Shown here one piece after another: positions 42,284 to 54,316 of a stretch of 64,000 bases of DNA; positions within the stretch are counted from its first letter, which is position 1, and every line of letters begins with the position of its first letter. Source of the stretch: Actinomycetota bacterium (GTDB taxonomy: Bacteria; Actinomycetota; Thermoleophilia; Solirubrobacterales; 70-9); NCBI GenBank assembly GCA_005885405.1, contig VAYN01000014.1:1-64000 (forward strand), given 5' to 3'. The position numbers and the translations under genes were made by a program. The notes below the pieces were generated by a model. It worked only from the letters and a program-made list of their open reading frames with translations, made no database searches and was not told the origin of the DNA.

Positions 42284-42316
42284 TCCTTTAACCAGGTCCC
42301 GCGAGGCCAGGAAGGA
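42284..42316 (+). promoter_or_regulatory. PyrR-binding RNA hairpin overlapping the Shine-Dalgarno sequence
   Basis: TCCTT (42284-42288) pairs with AAGGA (42312-42316). Between them lie TTAACCAGG and the loop core GTCCCGCGAGGCC, which fits the PyrR consensus (GTCC-N-G-N-GAGGC). The 3' arm is itself the ribosome-binding site (AGGAAGGA) 10 bases before the GTG of pyrR. No terminator follows, so PyrR with UMP/UTP would block translation rather than cause attenuation. This is known for mycobacterial pyrR leaders. Confidence 0.85.
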
Positions 42317-42326
42317 AGCAACCGAA

Positions 42327-42887
42327 GTGAACGAGAAGGTCGTGCTGGAGCACGACGATCTGAGGCGAACGCTGCGGCGGATCGCCCACGAGATTGCCGA
42401 GAAGAACCCCGATTCCGATCGTCTCGCGGTCGTCGGCATCCACACCCGCGGCGCCGTCCTGGCCCGCCGCCTCCACGTCTTCCTCGGCGAGCTGACCGGC
42501 TCCGAGCTGCCGATCGGCGACCTCGACATCTCCTTCTACCGCGACGACGTCGGCGCCAAGGCGCCCGAGGCGCAGCCGGTCGTCCACTCCTCCCACATCG
42601 ACTTCGACCTCAGCGACCGCACCGTGATCCTGGTCGACGACGTGCTCTACACCGGTCGCACCGTCCGCGCCGCGATCGAGGCCCTCTTCGACTACGGCCG
42701 CCCGCAGCGGGTCCAGCTCGCGGTCCTCTGCGACCGCGGCCACCGCGAGCTTCCCTTCCGCCCCGACTACGTCGGCAAGAACCTGCCGACCGCCCGCGAG
42801 GAGCGGGTCAACGTCCGCCTCGAGGAGACGGACGGAACAGACGAGGTAACGATCTCCGAGCCCAGCCCCGTGGAGGTGAAAAATTGA
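42327..42887 (+). CDS. pyrR: Bifunctional pyrimidine regulator PyrR / uracil phosphoribosyltransferase
   Basis: A 186-residue RNA-binding regulator with UPRTase fold. RRIAHEIAEKN, VVGIHTRGAVLARRL and the PRPP-binding loop VILVDDVLYTGRTVRAAIEAL are diagnostic. It starts at GTG 42327. It senses UMP/UTP and represses the operon through the leader hairpin just upstream. Its stop overlaps the TTG start of pyrB. Confidence 0.94.
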   Translation: MNEKVVLEHDDLRRTLRRIAHEIAEKNPDSDRLAVVGIHTRGAVLARRLHVFLGELTGSELPIGDLDISFYRDDVGAKAPEAQPVVHSSHIDFDLSDRTVILVDDVLYTGRTVRAAIEALFDYGRPQRVQLAVLCDRGHRELPFRPDYVGKNLPTAREERVNVRLEETDGTDEVTISEPSPVEVKN

Positions 42888-43843
42888 AGCACTTGCTCTC
42901 AATTGAGCAACTCTCGCGCGAGGAAATCGAGGCGATCCTCGACCGCGCCGAGAGCTTCGCCGAGGTCGGACGCCGCGACATCAAAAAGGTGCCGACGCTG
43001 CGCGGCCGCACCGTCGTTTCGCTCTTCTACGAGTCGAGCACCCGCACCTCGAGCTCCTTCGACCTGGCGGCGAAGCGGCTTTCAGCCGATCTGGTTTCGG
43101 TCAAGGCGGCGGGCAGCTCGGTGGACAAGGGCGAGTCGCTGAAGGACACGATCGCGACCCTCTCCGCCTACGACCCGGCGGCGATCGTGATCCGCCACCC
43201 CTACGCGGGTGCCGCGCAGATGGTCGCCGGCTGGACCGCGGCCGCCGTCGTCAACGCCGGCGACGGCAAGCACGAGCACCCGAGCCAGGCCCTGCTCGAC
43301 GTCTACACGCTGCGGCGCCGCCTCGGCTCCCTGGAGGGGGTCCGGATCTGGATCGTCGGCGACGTCCTCCACAGCCGCGTCGCCCGCTCCAACCTGATCG
43401 CCTTCAACCGGATGGGCGCCGAGGTCACCGTCTGTGGCCCGCCGACCCTGATCCCACGCGGGATCGAGGAGCTCGGCTGCGAGGTCTCCTACAGCCTCAA
43501 CGGGGTCGAGGAGGCCGAGGTCGTCTACGCGCTGCGGATGCAGAAGGAGCGGATGAGCGAGAGCTTCGTCCCCTCGCTGCGCGAGTACGCCGCCAACTTC
43601 CAGATCGACACGCGCCGCCTCAACCCGCGCCAGCTGCTGATGCACCCCGGCCCGGTCAACCGCGGGGTAGAGCTCTCCGGCGAGGCGATCGACTCGCCGC
43701 AGTCGCTGATCACCGAGCAGGTCGCAGCCGGGCTGGTCGTGCGGATGGCGATCCTCTACGAGCTCCTCGCCGGCAGCGAAGGACAGACCCCCGCCGGAGA
43801 GGGCGAAGGCAGCAAACCGACCCCGATCGGAACCCCGGCATGA
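42884..43843 (+). CDS. pyrB: Aspartate carbamoyltransferase, catalytic subunit
   Basis: A 319-residue enzyme making [18 protein letters not shown]. The carbamoyl-phosphate loop is FYESSTRTSSSF (Ser52-Thr53-Arg54-Thr55). KGESLKDT supplies the mobile Lys loop, HPSQALLDVYTL the carbamoyl-binding His region, and HPGPVNRGVE the [16 protein letters not shown] end. It starts with TTG inside a TTGA overlap with pyrR. The last ~20 residues (Gly/Glu/Thr/Pro-rich) extend beyond the usual end. No regulatory pyrI subunit is present. Confidence 0.94.
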   Translation: MKHLLSIEQLSREEIEAILDRAESFAEVGRRDIKKVPTLRGRTVVSLFYESSTRTSSSFDLAAKRLSADLVSVKAAGSSVDKGESLKDTIATLSAYDPAAIVIRHPYAGAAQMVAGWTAAAVVNAGDGKHEHPSQALLDVYTLRRRLGSLEGVRIWIVGDVLHSRVARSNLIAFNRMGAEVTVCGPPTLIPRGIEELGCEVSYSLNGVEEAEVVYALRMQKERMSESFVPSLREYAANFQIDTRRLNPRQLLMHPGPVNRGVELSGEAIDSPQSLITEQVAAGLVVRMAILYELLAGSEGQTPAGEGEGSKPTPIGTPA

Positions 43844-45189
43844 GCCTGATCGACGCACTCGACGTCCGCGCTGGCGAGGCCGCGCACCTGATCCTGCGAC
43901 GGGCGACCGTCCTTGACCCGGTCGCGGGCATCGACTCGGTCCACGACGTCGTCGTCCGCGACGGCAGGATTGCCGAGCTCGCCTCCCCCGGCGAGGCCGA
44001 CGCCGACGGCGCCGAGGTGGTCGAGGCCGAGGGCCTGCACGCCTTCCCGGCCTTCTTCGATCCCCATGTCCACCTCCGCACCCCTGGGCACGAGCACAAA
44101 GAGGACGTCGAGACGGGGACCCGCGCGGCCGCGGCCGGCGGCTACTGCGGGATCCTGGCGATGGCCAACACCCAGCCTCCGGTCTCGACCGCGGCCGACA
44201 TCACCGCCCTGCGCGAGCAGGCGCAGGCGAGCGCCTCGGTCCCCGTCGGCTTCCTCGCCACGGTGACCAAGGGGATGAAGGGCGAGGAGCTGACCGAGAT
44301 GGTCGAACTGCGCGAAGCCGGCGCCATCGGCTTCACCGATGACGGCCTGCCGATCACCAGCGCCGGGGTCATGCGCCGCGCCCTCCAGTACCAGCACCTC
44401 TGCGGTGGCAACATCGCCCTTCACGAGGAGGACCCTGCCCTCTCCAGGGAGGGGGCGATGCACGAGGGGGCGGTCTCGGCCGCGCTCGGGCTCGCTGGCG
44501 TCCCCTCGGTCTCGGAGTCAACGATGGTCGCCCGCGACGCCGCCCTGGCCGGGTACGAGCGCGCCTGCATCCACGTCCAGCACCTCTCCGCCGCCGAGTC
44601 GGTCGAGGTCGTCCGCGCCGCCAAGGCCGCCGGCGTCCAGATCAGCGCCGAGGCGAGCCCGCACCACCTCTGCCTCACCGACGAGGCAGTCCGCAGCCTC
44701 GACCCGCACCGGCACAGAATGAACCCGCCGCTGCGCGAAGAGCGCGACCGCCAGGCGCTGATCGAGGGCCTCCGCGACGGCACGATCGAGTGCATCGCCA
44801 CCGACCACGCGCCGCACCAGCCGGAGGAAAAGGACGTCCCCTTCGAGCAGGCGGCGATGGGGGTGACCGGTCTCGAGACCGCCTTCGCTGCCCTACACAC
44901 CGAGCTGGTCCTGCCCGGGGTGATCGACCTAGCCCTGTTGGTTGAGCGGCTGGGGGGCGGTGCCGCGCCCTTCGACCTCGAGCGCCCGACCCTCGCGCCC
45001 GGCTCGGAGGCCAACGTCGCCCTCTGCGACCTCGGCGCCGAGTGGACTGTCGGCGAGGACGGCTACGAGAGCCGCTCGGCCAACTCCTGGTGCGCGGGGG
45101 AGACTCTCACCGGCCGCGTCCTGATGACCGTCGCCGCCGGCCAGGTCGCCTACCGCCTGCGCAGCTTCAGCCTCGGAGTCGCGGCATGA
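43840..45189 (+). CDS. pyrC: Dihydroorotase
   Basis: A 449-residue amidohydrolase of the type I dihydroorotase class. The metal site HVHLRTPG has His 76 and 78, SEASPHHLCLTDE gives the third His pair, and IATDHAPHQPEEK gives the catalytic Asp. PRLQ-like adenine deaminase or allantoinase motifs are absent. It cyclises [18 protein letters not shown]. Starts and stops overlap on both sides (ATGA), so translation is probably coupled to pyrB and carA. Confidence 0.93.
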   Translation: MSLIDALDVRAGEAAHLILRRATVLDPVAGIDSVHDVVVRDGRIAELASPGEADADGAEVVEAEGLHAFPAFFDPHVHLRTPGHEHKEDVETGTRAAAAGGYCGILAMANTQPPVSTAADITALREQAQASASVPVGFLATVTKGMKGEELTEMVELREAGAIGFTDDGLPITSAGVMRRALQYQHLCGGNIALHEEDPALSREGAMHEGAVSAALGLAGVPSVSESTMVARDAALAGYERACIHVQHLSAAESVEVVRAAKAAGVQISAEASPHHLCLTDEAVRSLDPHRHRMNPPLREERDRQALIEGLRDGTIECIATDHAPHQPEEKDVPFEQAAMGVTGLETAFAALHTELVLPGVIDLALLVERLGGGAAPFDLERPTLAPGSEANVALCDLGAEWTVGEDGYESRSANSWCAGETLTGRVLMTVAAGQVAYRLRSFSLGVAA

Positions 45190-46295
45190 GCGCCTACCTG
45201 CTGCTCGAGGACGGGACCCGGCTCGACGGGCTCGCCTGTGGCGCCGATGGTGCCGTCACCGGCGAGGTCGTCTTCAACACCGGGATGACCGGCTATCAGG
45301 AGTCCGTCACCGACCCCTCCTATGCGGGGCAGATCATCGTCTTCACCTACCCCCTGATCGGCAACTACGGCGTCTCGGCGGCGGCGATGGAGTCCGACCG
45401 GGTCCACGCCCGCGGCGTCGTCATGCGCGACGCCAAGAACCGCGAAGACGTCGCCACGGCCGAGGGCGGCTGGCTCGACTGGCTCGGCGACTGTGGCGTG
45501 CCGGCGCTCAGCGGCGTCGACACCAGGGCGCTGGTCCGCCACCTGCGCGACCAAGGCTCGATGCGCGGCGGCATCTTCCCGGCCGAGATGCCGGAAGCCG
45601 AGGCGCGCGAGCGGATCAACGCCGAGCCCTCGATGGCCGGCGCCGACTTCGCCCGCCAGGTGACTCCGACCGAGCCGGTCCGCTTCGAGGGCGAGGGCCC
45701 GCACGTGGTCGGGATCGACACCGGGGTCAAGCTCAGCATCGTCCGCCAGCTGCGCGAGCACGGCTGCCAGCTGACGCTGCTGCCCTGCACGAGCAGCCCG
45801 GAGGAGGTCCTCGCTGAGGACCCCGACGTGGTCTTCCTCGCCAACGGCCCCGGCGACCCCGCGGCGCTCGACTATGTCGTCGACACCGTCCGCGGCGTCC
45901 TCGGCCAAAAGCCGGTTTTCGGGATCTGCCTCGGCCACCAGCTGCTCTGCCGCGCTGTCGGCCTGGAGACCTACAAGCTCCCCTTCGGCCACCGCGGCGC
46001 CAACCACCCGGTCAAGGACCTGGAGACGGGGCGGATCGACATCACCTCCCAGAACCACGGCTTCGCCGTCGTCGGCCCCGGCGGCGAGCCGAAGATCGAG
46101 GGTGACGATCCGGTCCGCTGGGACACCGACTTCGGCGTCGCCGAGCTCTCGCAGCTGAACCTCTATGACCGCACGGTCGAGGGCCTCGTCCTCCGCGACG
46201 TCGCCGGCGCCACCGTCCAGTACCACCCGGAGGCCGGCCCCGGCCCGCGCGACGCAAGGCACCTCTTCGACCGCTTCTTGGAGCTCGCCGCGTGA
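45186..46295 (+). CDS. carA: Carbamoyl-phosphate synthase, small (glutaminase) subunit
   Basis: A 369-residue protein. VVFNTGMTGYQESVTDPSYAGQI is the N-terminal CPSase signature. FGICLGHQLL contains the glutaminase nucleophile Cys (about 248), SQNHGFAV is the usual loop, and VQYHPEAGPGP carries the catalytic His and Glu. It supplies ammonia from glutamine to CarB. ATG 45186 lies in an overlap with pyrC; the longer in-phase frame upstream is a shadow. Unusually, the next gene is a GNAT protein and not carB. Confidence 0.94.
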   Translation: MSAYLLLEDGTRLDGLACGADGAVTGEVVFNTGMTGYQESVTDPSYAGQIIVFTYPLIGNYGVSAAAMESDRVHARGVVMRDAKNREDVATAEGGWLDWLGDCGVPALSGVDTRALVRHLRDQGSMRGGIFPAEMPEAEARERINAEPSMAGADFARQVTPTEPVRFEGEGPHVVGIDTGVKLSIVRQLREHGCQLTLLPCTSSPEEVLAEDPDVVFLANGPGDPAALDYVVDTVRGVLGQKPVFGICLGHQLLCRAVGLETYKLPFGHRGANHPVKDLETGRIDITSQNHGFAVVGPGGEPKIEGDDPVRWDTDFGVAELSQLNLYDRTVEGLVLRDVAGATVQYHPEAGPGPRDARHLFDRFLELAA

Positions 46296-46895
46296 TCTGG
46301 CCGCCGCCGGAGGTCCCGCTCGAGGGCAACATCGTCCGCCTCGAGCCGCTGGTCGAGGAGCACCGCGAGCCGCTCCGCTCGGTCGCCGGCCATCCGGAGA
46401 TCTGGCAGTGGATGGACCGCCGGGTGAGCGAAACCAACGAGGGCTTCGACACATGGTTCGACGGCCGCCTGCTCGCCCGCAAGATGGGCGACGAGCACGC
46501 CTTTGCCACCTTGACCGCCGCCGGCGAGCCGCTCGGCAGCTCCTCTTACCTAGCCCCGCGACCGATCCACGCCGGCGTCGAGATCGGCTGGACCTGGCTG
46601 ACGCCCTCGGCCTGGCGCAGCGGCGCCAACGTCGAGGCGAAGCTGCTGATGCTCGGCTTCGCCTTCGATGAGCTTGGTTGCATGCGGGTCGAGCTGAAGA
46701 CCGATGCCCGCAACGAGCGCAGCCGCGGCGCGATGGAAGCGCTGCCGGCGAGGTTCGAGGGGATCTTCCGCAAGCACATGCTGATGCCGGTCACCGGCGT
46801 CCGCGATTCGGCCTACTTCTCCGTCGTCGACGACGAGTGGCCATCCGTCCGTGAAAACCTGGAGCAGCGCCTGGCAGGGGCGCGGGAGGTAGGCA

Positions 46896-46903
<8 letters not shown>
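46292..46903 (+). CDS. GNAT acetyltransferase (RimJ/RimL type) inside the pyr operon
   Basis: A 203-residue protein starting with GTG in a GTGA overlap with carA and overlapping carB by 8 bases. [18 protein letters not shown] is the RimJ/RimL N-terminus. [25 protein letters not shown] contains the acetyl-CoA loop region, and [36 protein letters not shown] is the closing half. Its substrate is unknown. The tight overlaps mean it is translated together with carA and carB, which suggests a function tied to pyrimidine or arginine precursor supply, or simple hitch-hiking. Confidence 0.8.
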
Positions 46904-50008
<3,105 letters not shown>

Positions 50009-50012
<4 letters not shown>

Positions 50013-50851
50013 GCGCGCCGTTCGGCCGCCGCGCCTGCGAGGTCACGGCGAACGTGTCTTCCGGCGGCTACCGGATCTTCTCCCTGCGCGACCGCGAAGG
50101 GCCAAACCCGGCTCCGGGCCAGTTCTACATGCTCGCCAGCGAGCGGGAGTGGGGGGAGGGCGGCGGCCGGCCCTACCTGCCGCGGGCGATCTCGGTCGCC
50201 GAGGCCATCCCGGCCAAAGACGGCGTCAGGCTCGACTTCCTCGTCGAGGGCGTCGGCCCCGGCACCGATCGACTCTGCGAGCTGGAGGCGGGCGAGCGGG
50301 TCTGGGTCACCGGCCCGCTCGGCAACTCCTTCTCGACTCCGAGGGAGGTCAACCCCGAATCCGCCGGGGCGATCCTTATCGGCGGCGGCATCGGCATCGC
50401 CCCGATGGCGATCTGGCGCCGCTACCTGGTCGAGCGAGGCATTCCCCTCCGTGTCCTTCTCGGCTTCCGCAACGAGGCTCACTCCGGAGGGCTGAACGAG
50501 CTCTTCTGCGCCGGCGGCAGCCTCTGCCCGGACGTCCGCCTCGCCAGCGAGGACGGCCACGCCGGCCACCAGGGCTACGTCACCGATCTGTTGGCGACGA
50601 TGCTCGCCGGCGACGACGCCACCTCCGCCGTCGTCTACTCCTGCGGCCCGCCGGCGATGCTGGAGGCGGTCCGCGCCCTCTGCGCCGAGCACGACGTCGC
50701 CTGCGAGTTGGCGATGGAGTCGCCGATGGCCTGCGGCTTCGGCGCCTGCTTCGGCTGCGCGGTGCCGAAGCCCGACGGCGGCTACATGCGGCTCTGCGTC
50801 GACGGCCCGGTGGTCAGGGGAGACGCGGTGGCGGAGGTGGCGCATGCCTGA
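50009..50851 (+). CDS. pyrK: Dihydroorotate dehydrogenase, electron-transfer subunit
   Basis: A 280-residue FAD/[2Fe-2S] protein passing electrons from PyrD to [11 protein letters not shown]...YLPRAISVA is the FAD domain, [15 protein letters not shown] the NAD domain, and YSCGPPAML the nucleotide-binding end. The iron-sulfur ligands are Cys 242, 247, 250 and 263 ([10 protein letters not shown] ... RLCVDGP). It overlaps carB by 4 bases and pyrD by 8, so it belongs to a type 1B dihydroorotate dehydrogenase. Confidence 0.93.
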
Positions 50852-51740
50852 GTTCTGCGGCATCGAGCTCGACCACCCGGTCATCAACGCCTCCGGGACC
50901 TACGACGCGATTGCCGCCCGCCGCATCTTCGGCGACGCGCTCCTTGCCGACTTCCCCTTCTCGGCCTTTGTCTCGAAGACGATCACCCCCGAGCCCCGCG
51001 CCGGCAACGCGCCGCGGCGGATCTGGGAGACGCCGGCGGGGATGATCAACTCGATCGGCCTCCCGAACAAGGGCCTGGACGGTTTCCTGGCGGAGGACCT
51101 GCCCCAGCTGGCGCAGCTGCCGGTGCCGCTGATCGTCTCGGTGATGGCGACCAACCGGGAGGAGTTCTCGCGCCTGGTTCGCGAGGTGGGGGAGCGGGAC
51201 GAGGTGGCGGCGCTCGAGCTCAACGTCTCTTGCCCCAACGTCCACTCCGGCCTCATCGTCGGTGAGCAGCCGACCGAGACCGAGGCGTTGCTGGAAGCCC
51301 TGCGGCCGCTGACCGAGAAGCCGCTGATCGTCAAGCTGACGCCCAACGTCGCCAACCCCGAGGCGGTCGCGGTTGCCGCCGAAGAGGGCGGCGCCGACGC
51401 GGTTTCCCTGATCAACACGCTGAAGGCGAGCGCGATCGACCCGGCGACGGGCGAGCCGGCGATCGCCGCGGGCCACGGTGGACTTTCGGGACCCGCGGTG
51501 CGACCGATCGCCCTCCAGCAGCTGCGCGCCGTCAGGGCCGCGGTCGAGCTGCCCTTGGTCGGAATGGGGGGGATTGCGAGCGGAGCCGACGCCCTCGAAT
51601 TCCTGGCCAGCGGGGCGGCGGTTGTAGCCGTCGGGACCGAGAGTTTCCGCGACCCGCGGGCGGGGGCGCGGATCGCGAATGACCTGGAAACTGCCGTGTC
51701 GCGATCCCCTTCACGCGTGGAGGCCCTGCACCTCGAGTAG
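50844..51740 (+). CDS. pyrD: Dihydroorotate dehydrogenase, catalytic subunit (type 1B)
   Basis: A 298-residue TIM-barrel FMN enzyme. INASGTYDAIAARRIFG, SKTITPEPRAGNAPRRIWETPAGMINSIGLPN and the active-site loop NVSCPNVHSG with Cys 130 are typical of the class 1B enzyme that works with PyrK. GLSGPAVRPIALQQL and GMGGIASGADALEFL bind FMN. It ends the operon as seen here. pyrF (OMP decarboxylase), often found after pyrD in Actinobacteria, is absent. Confidence 0.94.
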   Translation: MPEFCGIELDHPVINASGTYDAIAARRIFGDALLADFPFSAFVSKTITPEPRAGNAPRRIWETPAGMINSIGLPNKGLDGFLAEDLPQLAQLPVPLIVSVMATNREEFSRLVREVGERDEVAALELNVSCPNVHSGLIVGEQPTETEALLEALRPLTEKPLIVKLTPNVANPEAVAVAAEEGGADAVSLINTLKASAIDPATGEPAIAAGHGGLSGPAVRPIALQQLRAVRAAVELPLVGMGGIASGADALEFLASGAAVVAVGTESFRDPRAGARIANDLETAVSRSPSRVEALHLE

Positions 51741-51779
51741 AGGTTGAGACGAATTTTGGGGCTTTTCGCGATAGTCACC

Positions 51780-51807
51780 TTGCACGGCCCCGAGGCGCGG
51801 CTATACT
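51780..51807 (+). promoter_or_regulatory. Promoter of the mIHF gene (TTGCAC / TATACT)
   Basis: TTGCAC (51780-51785) and TATACT (51802-51807) are separated by 16 bases, the best -35/-10 pair in the window. The ATG at 51818 lies 10 bases after the -10 box with no Shine-Dalgarno sequence, so a leaderless or very short-leader mRNA is expected. Confidence 0.65.
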
Positions 51808-51817
51808 CGCCGCCGAC

Positions 51818-52153
51818 ATGACGGCCCCTCCAGTCAAATCCTCGCTTGCGGCCCCCGAACGGTCGCTCGACCAGAGGATGGATGCGCTCAGGCGAGCCAA
51901 CGACATCCGCACCGCGCGGGCCAAACTGAAGAAGGACCTGAAGGCAAATCGGGCGAGCATCCAGGCGATCCTGCTGGACCCGCCGGAGTACGTCCTCACC
52001 GCCAAGGTCTTCGACATGCTGCTCGCGGTCCCGAAGTACGGGCGGGTGAAGACGAACCGGATCCTCAACCAGTGCCGGATCTCGCCTTCGAAGACGATCG
52101 GCGGCCTCTCCGAGCGCCAGCGTGCCGAGCTCATCTCTCAGCTCCGCCGCTAG
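51818..52153 (+). CDS. mihF: Actinobacterial integration host factor (mIHF)
   Basis: A 111-residue nucleoid protein unrelated to the HU/IHF fold. After a variable N-terminus come RRANDIRTARAKLKKDLKANRASIQAILLDPPEYVLTAKVFDMLLAVPKYGRVKTNRILNQCRIS and an ending SERQRAELISQL, the helix-two-turn-helix region of mIHF/sIHF. It bends DNA and is usually essential. Its place before gmk is the classic actinobacterial order. It has its own promoter. Confidence 0.92.
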   Translation: MTAPPVKSSLAAPERSLDQRMDALRRANDIRTARAKLKKDLKANRASIQAILLDPPEYVLTAKVFDMLLAVPKYGRVKTNRILNQCRISPSKTIGGLSERQRAELISQLRR

Positions 52154-52190
52154 TTAGCCGACCGCACCGGCGGTCATTATCTCCGGCCGC

Positions 52191-52763
52191 ATGGCCAGCA
52201 AAGTCTTCGTCATCACCGGGCCCTCGGGTGTCGGCAAGGGCACCTTGATCAAGGAGCTGCTCAAGGCCGTCCCGGATCTGGAGCTGTCCGTCTCCGCCAC
52301 CACGCGAGAGCCGCGAGAGGGGGAGGAAGACGGCCGCGATTACCACTTCCTCACCGCCGAGCAGTTCGACCAGCGCAAAGAGGAAGACGACTTCCTCGAG
52401 TTCGCGACCTACAGCGGCAACCGCTACGGGACCCTGCGCAGCGAGGTCGAACGGAGGCTGGCGGCGGGCCACTCCGTCGTCCTCGAGATCGAGGTCCAGG
52501 GGGCCCAACAGGTGCGGGCAGCGGAGCTCGACTCGGTCCAGATCTTCATCGCCCCGCCCGATCCGGCCGTCCTGCGCGAGCGCCTCGCCGGCCGCGGCAC
52601 CGATTCCGCCGAGGCGATCGCCCGGCGGCTCGAGGTCGCCGAGCAGGAGCTGGCGGTGCAGGGAGATTTCGACCACTGCGTCGTCAACGACGAGGTCGAG
52701 CGGGCCGCATCAGAGCTGGTGGGCATCGTCCGCTCCGAGCTCGGACAGGCACCGGCGGCCTGA
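52191..52763 (+). CDS. gmk: Guanylate kinase
   Basis: A 190-residue GMP kinase. The P-loop is ITGPSGVGKGTLI, and SVSATTREPREGEEDGRDYHFL is the GMP-binding region. FLEFATYSGNRYGT and VVLEIEVQGAQQV complete the core, and the lid region follows. It makes GDP from GMP. In the 37-base gap upstream, GACCGC/GCGGTC form a small hairpin, and a TTATCT sequence lies 8 bases before the ATG. Confidence 0.94.
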   Translation: MASKVFVITGPSGVGKGTLIKELLKAVPDLELSVSATTREPREGEEDGRDYHFLTAEQFDQRKEEDDFLEFATYSGNRYGTLRSEVERRLAAGHSVVLEIEVQGAQQVRAAELDSVQIFIAPPDPAVLRERLAGRGTDSAEAIARRLEVAEQELAVQGDFDHCVVNDEVERAASELVGIVRSELGQAPAA

Positions 52764-52768
52764 TCCTC

Positions 52769-52774
52769 TAGACT
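52769..52774 (+). promoter_or_regulatory. Probable -10 box (TAGACT) of a leaderless rpoZ transcript
   Basis: TAGACT ends 9 bases before ATG 52784, with no Shine-Dalgarno sequence between. Confidence 0.35.
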
Positions 52775-52783
52775 CGGCCGCCG

Positions 52784-53017
52784 ATGATCAAACCACGCGT
52801 AGACAAGCTTCTGGACCACGCCGATTCTCATTACGCCGCAGTCGTCGTCGCGGCGAAGCGCGCCCGCCAGATCAACAGCTACTTCCACAACCTCGGAGAG
52901 GGCGGCTTCGGTGAGTACCCGCCGCCGATGGTCGAGACCAACGCCGAGAGGAATTACCTCTCGATGTCGCTCGAAGAGCTCGCCGAGGGCAAACTGAAAT
53001 ACGAGTACCGGACCTAG
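52784..53017 (+). CDS. rpoZ: RNA polymerase omega subunit
   Basis: A 77-residue protein. VDKLLDHADSHYAAVVVAAKRARQINSYF is the omega core helix that braces the beta-prime subunit, and LSMSLEELAEGKLKYEY is the conserved end. The order gmk-rpoZ-coaBC supports the call. A strong hairpin terminator follows 7 bases after the stop. Confidence 0.93.
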   Translation: MIKPRVDKLLDHADSHYAAVVVAAKRARQINSYFHNLGEGGFGEYPPPMVETNAERNYLSMSLEELAEGKLKYEYRT

Positions 53018-53024
53018 CAGTCTC

Positions 53025-53051
53025 AGCGCCCCGCCTCTCGCGGGGCGCTTT
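53025..53051 (+). terminator. Intrinsic terminator after rpoZ
   Basis: AGCGCCCCG (53025-53033) pairs exactly with CGGGGCGCT (53041-53049) around a 7-base loop and is followed by a short T run. It separates the gmk-rpoZ unit from coaBC. Confidence 0.8.
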
Positions 53052-53062
53052 CATTAGAGGCC

Positions 53063-54310
53063 ATGGCCCGGCTTCTCCTAGGTGTTAGCGGCGGCATCGC
53101 TGCATACAAGGCGCTCGAGCTGGCGCGGCTGGCGACGCTGGCTGGCCACGGCGTCCGCGTGCTGATGACCGAGACGGCGACTCGCTTCGTCGGCGCCGCC
53201 TCCTTTGAGGGGATCGTCGGCGCCCCCGTCCTGATCTCCGAGTTCGAGCGCGACCCGATGCGCGGCGCCTTCCCCGGCGAAGAGCAGGCGGGCCACGACC
53301 CGATCGGCCACCTCGAGCTCGCCGGCCGCTGCGACGCCTACCTCGTCGCCCCCGCCTCGGCCAACACCGTCGCCAAGCTGGCGGCGGGCGCTGCGGACTC
53401 GATGCTGACCACGTCCTTCCTCGCCTGCACGGCGCCGCGGCTCCTTGCCCCGGCGATGAACGACCGCATGTACGCCGACGCCGCGACCCAGGCCAACCTG
53501 GCGACCCTGCGCGAGCGTGGGGTGGAGGTGATCGAGCCCGACGAGGGCAAGCTCGCCTCCCGCGGCGAGTATGGACGGGGTCGCCTTCCCGACCCCGAGC
53601 AGCTGCTGGCGCGGGTCGAGGCCGCACTGCCCGCCGGCGACCGCCCCTGGGACGGGCTGCGGGTCCTGGTCACCGCCGGCGGCACCCGCGAGCCGATCGA
53701 CCCGGTGCGCTTCATCGGCAACCGCTCCAGCGGCCGGATGGGAATCGCGCTTGCCGCTGCCGCGGCCAAACGCGGGGCGGAGGTGACCCTGATCGCCGCC
53801 AACGTCGACTTGCCGGCGCCGGCCGGGGTGCGCCGCCTCGATGTCGAGACCGCCGCCCAGCTCGCCGAGGTCGCCGAGCGGGAGTTCGCCACGACGCACG
53901 TGTTGTTGATGGCCGCCGCCCCCGCCGACTTCCGCCCCGTCGGTGTGGCCTCAGGCAAGTTGCAGCGCTCAGAGGGGCTCGAGCTCTTGCTGCACCCCAC
54001 GCAGGACATCCTCGCTTCGCTCTCGGCCAAGCGCCGACCCGAGCAGACCGTCGTGGGCTTCGCCGCCGAGCACGGGGGAGAGGCGGTCGAGCGGGCGCGC
54101 GGGAAGCTGCGGCGCAAGGGAGCCGACCTGATCGTCTTGAACGACGTCTCCAACCCGGAGATCGGTTTCGAGAGCGAGCGCAACGCCGTCACCCTGATCG
54201 GCGCGGAGACCGAGAAGGAGGTCCCGATCGACTCCAAGGACGCCGTCGCCGAGGCGATCCTGGACGAAGTCGGCCGCTTGCGGGAGAAACGGGGTCAGCC
54301 CGCAAGCTGA
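53063..54310 (+). CDS. coaBC: Bifunctional phosphopantothenoylcysteine decarboxylase / synthetase
   Basis: A 415-residue coenzyme A biosynthesis enzyme. The CoaC flavin domain begins RLLLGVSGGIAAYKALELARL; PASANTVAKLAAG and the APAMNDRMY substrate clamp follow. The CoaB domain contains VLVTAGGTREPIDPVRFIGNRSSGRMG and ends with FAAEHGG and LIVLNDVSNPEIGF. Both halves are complete. It follows the rpoZ terminator closely, and ATTAGAGG just before the ATG may serve as promoter or ribosome-binding site. Confidence 0.94.
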   Translation: MARLLLGVSGGIAAYKALELARLATLAGHGVRVLMTETATRFVGAASFEGIVGAPVLISEFERDPMRGAFPGEEQAGHDPIGHLELAGRCDAYLVAPASANTVAKLAAGAADSMLTTSFLACTAPRLLAPAMNDRMYADAATQANLATLRERGVEVIEPDEGKLASRGEYGRGRLPDPEQLLARVEAALPAGDRPWDGLRVLVTAGGTREPIDPVRFIGNRSSGRMGIALAAAAAKRGAEVTLIAANVDLPAPAGVRRLDVETAAQLAEVAEREFATTHVLLMAAAPADFRPVGVASGKLQRSEGLELLLHPTQDILASLSAKRRPEQTVVGFAAEHGGEAVERARGKLRRKGADLIVLNDVSNPEIGFESERNAVTLIGAETEKEVPIDSKDAVAEAILDEVGRLREKRGQPAS

Positions 54311-54316
54311 GCGGGC

